A stretch of 11,340 nt of DNA from Alphaproteobacteria bacterium UBA3002 (lineage in GTDB: Bacteria > Pseudomonadota > Alphaproteobacteria > Rickettsiales > UBA3002): the NCBI GenBank assembly GCA_002346425.1, contig DDZS01000002.1, positions 1-11,340 of the forward strand, given 5' to 3'. This document shows positions 6,139-11,340 of this stretch, piece after piece. The position numbers were made by a program, and so were the translations under genes. The notes under the pieces are model-generated. The model did not search any database and was not told the DNA's origin. It was given only the letters and a program-made list of their open reading frames with translations. Positions within the stretch are counted from its first letter, which is position 1. Every line of letters begins with the position of its first letter.

Positions 6139-6662
6139 GCACGCCGCCTTTATTAGTGACGCTGCAAATGGATGCCGCGTCCCACGCGCATTTTGACGCC
6201 CTTCGGCAACGCTATTTCCCCCCTGAGCGTAATCACTTGGCAGCACATATCACACTATTTCATAAACTACCCGGAGAAGAGTTTGCAGCCGTGCGCGCAA
6301 TCCTTGCTGAACATGCCGCGCGTCAAAGCGCTTTCGATATGCGGACCACGAGTATCTGGATGTTAGGCTTAGGCAACGCGTATCTTTTAGAAGCGCCTGA
6401 AGCGGTCGCTCTGCGTAAGAGTTTAGCTGAAGATTTTTCCGCTTGGCTAACGCCGCAAGATGCGCGACAAGGCTTTAAACCGCACATTACTGTTCAAAAC
6501 AAAGTAGCCTCCGACAAAGCGAAGGCGCTAAATCAGTTACTCACAGAGTCATTCACAGCCCAATGCGTAAGGGCAACGGGATTACAACTGTGGCGCTACA
6601 TGAATGGCCCGTGGGAATGGGTGGAAGATTTCGCCCTCAACCCCGCAGAAATAGGCCGCTAA
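6135..6662 (+). CDS. 2H phosphoesterase, LigT/2'-5' RNA ligase-like
   Basis: A 175-residue protein with the two H-x-T motifs that define the 2H superfamily: AAHITLFH (His38, Thr40) and FKPHITVQNK (His117, Thr119), at the expected separation. Known relatives open 2',3'-cyclic phosphates or make and break 2'-5' linkages in RNA; the natural substrate of this one cannot be told. It is cytoplasmic, with no signal peptide or membrane segment. Its ATG overlaps the stop of the YmdB-family gene (ATGA at 6135-6138). Both products are therefore made together, and both belong to families acting on cyclic phosphodiesters. It is the last gene before a strong terminator. Confidence 0.85.
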   Translation: MSTPPLLVTLQMDAASHAHFDALRQRYFPPERNHLAAHITLFHKLPGEEFAAVRAILAEHAARQSAFDMRTTSIWMLGLGNAYLLEAPEAVALRKSLAEDFSAWLTPQDARQGFKPHITVQNKVASDKAKALNQLLTESFTAQCVRATGLQLWRYMNGPWEWVEDFALNPAEIGR

Positions 6663-6666
6663 AACA

Positions 6667-6694
6667 AAAAGGCCATTCCGAAGAATGGCCTTTT
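6667..6694. terminator. Bidirectional hairpin terminator
   Basis: A perfect 12-bp stem, AAAAGGCCATTC / GAATGGCCTTTT, with a CGAA loop, starts 5 nt after the stop of the 2H phosphoesterase gene. On the minus strand it ends in TTTTTGTTTT, the better T tract. It can therefore also stop the convergent small gene whose coding region ends at 6732. Confidence 0.88.
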
Positions 6695-6731
6695 GCTGGG
6701 ATGGGATTCGCATAGTTATACAGAATTGAAA

Positions 6732-7052
6732 CTACTCGTCAAGCAAATCTTCAATAAATTCGCCTTTTCCTTTTTTGCCTTTTTTATCCGTCGTCTTGGT
6801 ACGAATAAGTTCCTGTTTTTTATCGTCCCAGGTAAACGTATGCGCGATGGTTTTGGTCCCGGTAGTGACAATTTCCCCAGAAGGCAATTGCAAGACGTCA
6901 TATCCCTTTTGCAGCGCTTCATTGATGAGTGACGACGACTGCCGCAGATATTGCGGATCGGTCATCAACTGCATCAGTTCAGCCGTATCTTCTGGCTGAC
7001 GCGCCGATTCAGCCGCCTTGACAGCGCCGGTTAATTTATTTCTGAGTGCCAT
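6732..7052 (-). CDS. Small conserved-looking hypothetical protein
   Basis: I do not recognise this 106-residue protein with confidence. It is cytoplasmic in appearance, with no signal or membrane segment. The N-terminal half is predicted helical (1-50, with MTDPQYLRQSSSLINEALQKG). A short beta-like section follows (about 52-86: LPSGEIVTTG, then a TFTWDD turn and ELIRTKTT). A lysine-rich patch, KKGKKGKG (90-97), precedes an acidic tail, EFIEDLLDE. The DUF2671-type small proteins of Rickettsiales and relatives are worth comparing, but I cannot verify a match. The start is supported by AAAGGG 6 nt before the ATG and by a good promoter at 7191-7219. It is monocistronic and sits between the phosphoesterase run and the flagellar operon, convergent with the former. 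Confidence 0.75.
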   Translation of the reverse strand: MALRNKLTGAVKAAESARQPEDTAELMQLMTDPQYLRQSSSLINEALQKGYDVLQLPSGEIVTTGTKTIAHTFTWDDKKQELIRTKTTDKKGKKGKGEFIEDLLDE

Positions 7053-7254
7053 ATGTTACCCTTTATTACCCCGTTATTATGCAAAAAGCGTCATAACAGT
7101 TACAATTCTTTTTTCTTTTCTAGCGGTTTCGCTTTCGGATGGAAGCTAAAAACGCGCAGGTTGTTGCTAATATCTTACAAACTTGGTAAATAAATATTAA
7201 CGATCCGCGCGTTTGTCAAGGTGCGTCAGTGGAATTTCTCTAAACTTCTCGTAA
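7053..7254. other. Intergenic leader and promoter region
   Basis: This stretch holds the promoter of the small gene and its leader of about 130 nt. The leader contains a purine-rich run, a weak AGCG-AAAC-CGCT hairpin and a five-codon upstream reading frame on the minus strand (7094-7077, MTLFA). I see no riboswitch, RNA gene or further coding region. Confidence 0.5.
7191..7219 (-). promoter_or_regulatory. Sigma-70-type promoter of the small hypothetical gene
   Basis: A consensus TTGACA (7214-7219), 17-bp spacer and TATTTA (7191-7196) on the minus strand. The start is predicted near 7184, giving a leader of about 130 nt before the ATG at 7052. It is the best -35 match in the window. Confidence 0.65.
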
Positions 7255-7285
7255 GAAAAAACCCGGGTCCTACTGGATCCCGGGT
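7255..7285 (-). terminator. Terminator of the fliK-flgD-flgE operon
   Basis: On the minus strand, ACCCGGG-A-TCC pairs with GGA-CCCGGGT around an AGTA loop (10 bp with one bulged A). A run of six T follows (7256-7261 as A on the plus strand). It begins about 27 nt after the flgE stop. Confidence 0.9.
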
Positions 7286-7312
7286 ATCAAGGAGCTAGAC
7301 GATTGAAATGGT

Positions 7313-10231
7313 TTAGATGTTGTTCAACTGCTCAAGCAATTCGTCGGAGGTGGTAATCACCCGCGTATTGGCTTGATAGGCGCGTTGCGCAACGATCAAA
7401 TCGGTTAATTGCTCAGACAATTCCACGTTGGATTGCTCCAGAGAGGCAGACACAATGTCACCTACGCCGTTTTGCCCTGCTTGACGGAGACTTACTTCAC
7501 CCGAATCGCGTGTTTCTGCAAACACGTTACCAGAGACTTGTTGCAGCCCGTTGAAGTTTTTAAAGTCCGCAATCGGTAGTTTGTAAAAGGCCCGGGTTTC
7601 ACCGCTTTCATACGACGCGATGACAAAGCCTTGCGCGTCGATTTCAATGCCAACCAACTGACTCACGGACGCACCGTTTTGTAGGATATCGGCGGTATAA
7701 TCATCCGAAAACTGCGAGATCCCGTCCGTTTTGCCGATGACCGTTGCACCTTCGGTACCAAACGGCAGACCGGCGGTGCCCCAATCGATGGTGATCGAGC
7801 TGTTTGCAGCTTCATTTGACCATACGACAGAAAGCGGACCAACCAGATTCTGGTCAATTTCGCGTAAGCTACCATCGCCATTGAACAAGATAGTTCCCGT
7901 TGCAAGTTGTCCATCCGGGAAAGCGGTGATGACATCTTCTGCGGGAACCGCGAAGACTTCCACCGCCCATTCATTCTGGTCAACCTTGATAAAGCTGTAG
8001 CTAATATCGTGGCCCGTTCCCAGTGCATCATAGATCCGTACGCTACGGCTAAATTGCGCTGTGATCTCACCCGAAGCCATGTTGCTGCCCACGGTACCGC
8101 TTGGATCATATTCCGGGCCTAAAATACCCGTTGATTGCGGACCGGTGGTGGGATCACCATATTCTACGCCGTTGAGCGAATCTACCAGACCCAACTCAGC
8201 CAGCATCGAACCTTGGTTGCCTGCACCCACGATAGAGATAGAAGCACTATCATCACCCGGGACCATTGCGCCTGCTGCAACTGCTGCCACATCCGCGGTC
8301 ACATAGCGCCCTGGAATCGTAATTTGTACGATATTGCCTGCGCCTGGAATATCCGTTACCGGCCAGCCTTTCGACAAGGTAGAGCCATTATTGACAATCC
8401 CTGGTGTGTTTGGCAGCACGCCTGGCAAACCAATACCTGCGCCCCCTAGGGTGTTTTGGATGATGAGATTATCGCCTAATTCCACCCCTGCCGCATTGGC
8501 TGAGGTCGGGCTGATATCCAGATAGACCACCAGATCACTTCCTGCTACCGCGCCATCGGTATACCAACCACCGGTGTTCGGAACGGTAAACGGTGCTTCA
8601 CCGACATCACTGAAGGAAATAGTATCTTGTGGATCAGATACGCGGATATCGAGCGTCGATTTGCTAAGCGGATTATTCACTGTCGCACTCACGCCTTCAT
8701 CGCCATTCACAATGTTCTTCAAACCTTGCAATGAGTTATAGCGACGATCGCCAACGGCTACATTTTCAAAGCCCAGTTCGCTGATCCAGTCGATCCCGGT
8801 TTTAAGTCCGTTGCCATCACCTGCCGCATCGCCATTGGCGAAAGTGAGTGATTCATTCGCATCTTCCGCTGAGACGAACAGGCGACCATTAACCACCCGC
8901 GCTGTCAGACCAGAGACTTGGTCGATTGAGTTTGCCAACGTGGTCAAGTTGTTGAACTGCCCATTCACGGTATTGGGAGATGTAGAATAACTAAAGGTAT
9001 GCGTATCGCCTGAACCACGCGTGATGGTGAAAGAACGTGCCGCATCCGTAAAGCGACTGATGCCACCCGTTACCTGGCCAAAGAAGACCTCGTTGGCGTT
9101 ATCAGCGTCGAAGATACCACCACTATATTGATCGTAATCAACCGATGAACCATTGGCCGCATCCCCAATATCGCCACCTGCTGCATAGACAGCTCCGGTG
9201 TAAGCGAACTGGATGGTATTACCATTTACTACGGTAACATTATAGGTCCCGTTAATGTCGATGTTACCATTCCCATCCGGATCAAATTGTTGAAGCCCAG
9301 CGACCGTAATTTCATTGCCATTCACTAAGCGATGATTTGGTACGGTTAGGGTCACGATATTCGTTCCTGCCGCAATCGTAGCATCCGAATCCGCTGCATG
9401 CGTATAGTTACGGTCAATGTTTGCCAGATTATCACCAGCTGCGCCAGTGGTCACGCTACGGCCGATGGTAAAACCGCCATATTCGTAATCATAGGTAAAC
9501 CCACTTCCGGTGGTGACGCGGAACTGATCGCCGCGTACGATACCGTTGGTAGTGGCGGTTCCAGTGCCAACATAATTTGCCTCATCGGGGATGATAATAT
9601 CGTCCGCTCCGATGCCGAAGTTATTCGGACTTAATTGATCGAAGCCAATCGTTCCGGCTTGCCCAGGATAGACATCTTCTTCCGCATCCAGATTCGCAGA
9701 CATTTCGATTAACGTCGTGCCTTGAGCGTCACCGCTTGCCGAAGAAATATTCACTGTCTCCAACGAATCCAAATTCGCGAAAGAGGCCGTATTCAAGTTG
9801 CCCGGCTCGCCTGGCAGACGACCTTCCGGATCAAGCGGCCAGCCTTGCAGGTAGAACCCGTTGGTGTTCACGAAATTGCCTTGCGAATCCTGACGGAATG
9901 AACCTGCACGCGTATAGAGCGTCTGGCCTGAACCGTTGGATTGCGCATTCACTACAAACATGCCTTCACCTGACATAGCGATGTCGGTCGGTACATTTGT
10001 AGAAAGCAATAGTCCTTGTGAATCCACGCGGGTACGGCTGCCGCCGCGCACACCGCCTGTCTGATACGCCACTTGCGAACCAGAATTAATCACCAATGTT
10101 TCAAATGTTGCTTCGACTTCTTTATAACCAACGGTATTCACGTTGGCGATGTTGTCGGAAACAACACCGATCTTCGCTCCTTGAGCCGACAGACCGGATA
10201 CACCCCCGAATAACGCACCGTATAATGTCAT
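7313..10231 (-). CDS. flgE: Flagellar hook protein FlgE, greatly enlarged
   Basis: Builds the hook that joins the flagellar rod to the filament; exported through the flagellar type III apparatus. The N-terminal rod/hook domain (1-35) has SDNIANVNTVGYK. A conserved FlgE section follows to about 185 (PTDIAMSGEGMFVV, YTRAGSF, NGFYLQGWP). The FlaE-type domain is at about 718-840, with RSVRIYDALGTGH. The C-terminal domain is at about 928-972 (ASLEQSNVELSEQ, LIVAQRAYQANTRVI). Typical FlgE is about 400 residues; here a region of about 530 residues (186-715) is inserted between conserved parts. It is Gly/Ser/Thr/Asp/Asn rich and acidic, and no Cys is seen in the whole protein. It includes an FCCH-like beta unit (about 292-352) with an Asp/Asn-rich loop, and a region near 400-465 like that of other long hook proteins. 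The reading frame is unbroken. GGAGA lies about 8 nt before the ATG. It is last in the fliK-flgD-flgE unit, 25 bp after flgD. Confidence 0.95.
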   Translation of the reverse strand: MTLYGALFGGVSGLSAQGAKIGVVSDNIANVNTVGYKEVEATFETLVINSGSQVAYQTGGVRGGSRTRVDSQGLLLSTNVPTDIAMSGEGMFVVNAQSNGSGQTLYTRAGSFRQDSQGNFVNTNGFYLQGWPLDPEGRLPGEPGNLNTASFANLDSLETVNISSASGDAQGTTLIEMSANLDAEEDVYPGQAGTIGFDQLSPNNFGIGADDIIIPDEANYVGTGTATTNGIVRGDQFRVTTGSGFTYDYEYGGFTIGRSVTTGAAGDNLANIDRNYTHAADSDATIAAGTNIVTLTVPNHRLVNGNEITVAGLQQFDPDGNGNIDINGTYNVTVVNGNTIQFAYTGAVYAAGGDIGDAANGSSVDYDQYSGGIFDADNANEVFFGQVTGGISRFTDAARSFTITRGSGDTHTFSYSTSPNTVNGQFNNLTTLANSIDQVSGLTARVVNGRLFVSAEDANESLTFANGDAAGDGNGLKTGIDWISELGFENVAVGDRRYNSLQGLKNIVNGDEGVSATVNNPLSKSTLDIRVSDPQDTISFSDVGEAPFTVPNTGGWYTDGAVAGSDLVVYLDISPTSANAAGVELGDNLIIQNTLGGAGIGLPGVLPNTPGIVNNGSTLSKGWPVTDIPGAGNIVQITIPGRYVTADVAAVAAGAMVPGDDSASISIVGAGNQGSMLAELGLVDSLNGVEYGDPTTGPQSTGILGPEYDPSGTVGSNMASGEITAQFSRSVRIYDALGTGHDISYSFIKVDQNEWAVEVFAVPAEDVITAFPDGQLATGTILFNGDGSLREIDQNLVGPLSVVWSNEAANSSITIDWGTAGLPFGTEGATVIGKTDGISQFSDDYTADILQNGASVSQLVGIEIDAQGFVIASYESGETRAFYKLPIADFKNFNGLQQVSGNVFAETRDSGEVSLRQAGQNGVGDIVSASLEQSNVELSEQLTDLIVAQRAYQANTRVITTSDELLEQLNNI

Positions 10232-10256
10232 CTTATTTCTCCTGCATTATGCCTTG

Positions 10257-11060
10257 TTAAATGATCGAATCTACCATTCTCGCGGCTGCGTCAGCCACAT
10301 CGTCTAGCAGACTAGATTCGTCTTCAGTTTCATCACTTGCAACTTCTGTGCCAAGTGTAGCCGGCTGACGTACCGACACAACTTCACGCAATTCAACTCC
10401 GGTTCCGGCCACTTCCAGCAGAAGCTTTCCATCCTGAATGGTGGTGCCTTTCACGATGCCCGTTGTATAGGTTTGCGATTCCATGATTTCACCTTCTGCA
10501 TTGCGTGCAGCTACGTTGATGTAATAGGTGCCATCTGCCTCGGTACCGCCGTTAAAGCTATTGATGCCATCCCAAACGACAACATTCTTACCGGCTTGCG
10601 TTGCGCCGCGGCCGCTATAGACCGCACGTCCTGCCGCATCGGTAATCAACACAGTCACGTTATTGGCAGGCGCATCCAACTCATAGGTAAATTCTGCCAC
10701 GCCATCGGTCATCACCCCGGCATTACCAAACGCCACAACATGGCGACCGATATAGCCAACCGCGCTGCCCAGTTGGGTTTGATTCTGCGCTTCAATTAAT
10801 TCTTCCAGATTCTCATTGGTCGCGATTTGTTGCTCTACGCCGGTGAAGTCAACCAACTGACGGGTGAACTCATTCGCGTCCACCGGTTCAGAGGGATCCT
10901 GATTTTTCAATTGTGTGGTTAACAAGCTTAAGAAAGCGTCAAAGTCATCGGACAGCCGGTTCAGCGCACCTTCGGAAGCCGATTGCGGATTAGTGTTTTG
11001 CTTGATCAGGTCCAGCGTGGCTGAAGAACTGTTGCTGGTCGATCCTAATAATTCATTCAT
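10257..11060 (-). CDS. flgD: Hook cap/scaffold protein FlgD
   Basis: Forms the cap at the tip of the growing hook that guides FlgE polymerisation and is later discarded. The protein has 267 residues. The conserved FlgD N-terminal core is at about 39-90 (FLSLLTTQLKNQDPSEPVDA, then EFTRQLVDFTGVEQQI). Next comes the Tudor-like/Ig-like tail module (about 100-230), with GRHVV, ITDAAGRAVYSG and a VVWDG-to-DGTYYINV section typical of FlgD. Beyond that is an extra acidic C-terminal segment (about 236-267) rich in Glu and Asp, longer than in enterobacterial FlgD. A GGAGA ribosome site lies about 7 nt before the ATG. It begins 9 bp after the fliK stop and ends 25 bp before flgE, so the three are one transcription unit. 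There is no signal peptide, as expected for flagellar type III export. Confidence 0.94.
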   Translation of the reverse strand: MNELLGSTSNSSSATLDLIKQNTNPQSASEGALNRLSDDFDAFLSLLTTQLKNQDPSEPVDANEFTRQLVDFTGVEQQIATNENLEELIEAQNQTQLGSAVGYIGRHVVAFGNAGVMTDGVAEFTYELDAPANNVTVLITDAAGRAVYSGRGATQAGKNVVVWDGINSFNGGTEADGTYYINVAARNAEGEIMESQTYTTGIVKGTTIQDGKLLLEVAGTGVELREVVSVRQPATLGTEVASDETEDESSLLDDVADAAARMVDSII

Positions 11061-11069
11061 GGTTTTCTC

Positions 11070-11340
11070 CTAAACCTTAATATTTAACCCGGTTTCCAGA
11101 TTCAGCGTGTAATGGCCGGTCATCGGATCGAGTAATAATTGCGGGTCTTCATTGTCTTCTTTCACCTCAGAAAATGCCTGTTTGACCCCATCGGCATTGT
11201 CCTCTTTATCTCCCCCTTGCAAATTAAATGCCATATCTTGCGAGCTGGTCTCCAACCCCGCATCTTGCAAGGCATTTTGCAACTGACGAGCATCGCGTTG
11301 CAGCTGATCCAGCGTCTCTTGCTTACTAGCAGTAACTACC
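11070..11340 (-). CDS. fliK: Hook-length control protein FliK, C-terminal end only
   Basis: The frame is open to the window edge and ends in TAG at 11070-11072, giving about 89 residues of C-terminus. The first visible part, ETLDQLQRDARQLQNALQDAG followed by LETSSQDMAFNLQGG, has the helix-then-strand pattern of the FliK C-terminal (Flg_hook) domain. That domain interacts with FlhB to switch export from hook to filament subunits. A further tail of about 45 residues (KEDNADGV..., then DPMTGHYTLNLETGLNIKV) follows. The true start lies outside the window, and the TTG at 11280-11282 is just an internal codon. Position directly before flgD supports the call. FliK acts as a molecular ruler, which is relevant to the oversized hook subunit encoded downstream. 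Confidence 0.85.
   Translation of the reverse strand, partial: VVTASKQETLDQLQRDARQLQNALQDAGLETSSQDMAFNLQGGDKEDNADGVKQAFSEVKEDNEDPQLLLDPMTGHYTLNLETGLNIKV

Noticed and set aside
6693..6720. Sequence resembling a tRNA T arm (GAATCCCATCCC on the minus strand)
   Set aside because: No matching acceptor, D or anticodon arms occur within the expected distance. It is flanked by the terminator and the small gene's 3' end, so it is a chance or very degraded match.

Overview
The window looks like chromosomal DNA of a free-swimming alphaproteobacterium. Base composition is roughly balanced, and no phage, insertion sequence or CRISPR array is visible. The lineage is inferred from four things: the argD-argF pair, the gap / 5-formyl-THF cyclo-ligase / YmdB-type phosphoesterase string, the fliK-flgD-flgE hook cluster with an alphaproteobacterial-style FliK tail, and a tRNA-Leu with encoded CCA. 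The species cannot be named from the sequence.

Layout. Positions 1-2811 (minus strand) hold an ABC-2 permease, argD and the 5' part of argF, spaced 42-44 bp apart and probably co-transcribed. ArgD and ArgF carry out consecutive steps of arginine synthesis. A divergent gene at 2958-3350 encodes a small exported PRC-barrel protein and ends at a hairpin shared with a convergent tRNA-Leu(GAG) gene on the minus strand (3398-3483). Behind that tRNA lies a direct duplication of its promoter plus its first 27 nucleotides, giving a promoter-bearing tRNA 5' remnant followed by a strong hairpin.

Positions 3758-6662 (plus strand) form a compact run: glyceraldehyde-3-phosphate dehydrogenase, 5-formyltetrahydrofolate cyclo-ligase, a YmdB/TIGR00282 metallophosphoesterase and a 2H (LigT-like) phosphoesterase. 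The last three overlap by ATGA junctions, and the run ends at a strong hairpin terminator. A convergent small gene of unknown function (6732-7052) follows, with its own good promoter and a leader of about 130 nt.

Positions 7313-11340 (minus strand) are a flagellar hook operon read in the order fliK (3' end only), flgD, flgE, closed by a terminator at 7255-7285. The hook protein is unusual: 972 residues, with an insertion of about 530 residues between its conserved N-terminal part and its FlaE/C-terminal parts.

No wholly new multi-gene system is evident. The points most worth a second look are the duplicated tRNA promoter with its tRNA fragment and hairpin, the giant hook protein, the translationally coupled YmdB and 2H phosphoesterases with altered YmdB metal ligands, and a GAPDH whose cofactor-determining positions point towards NADP.
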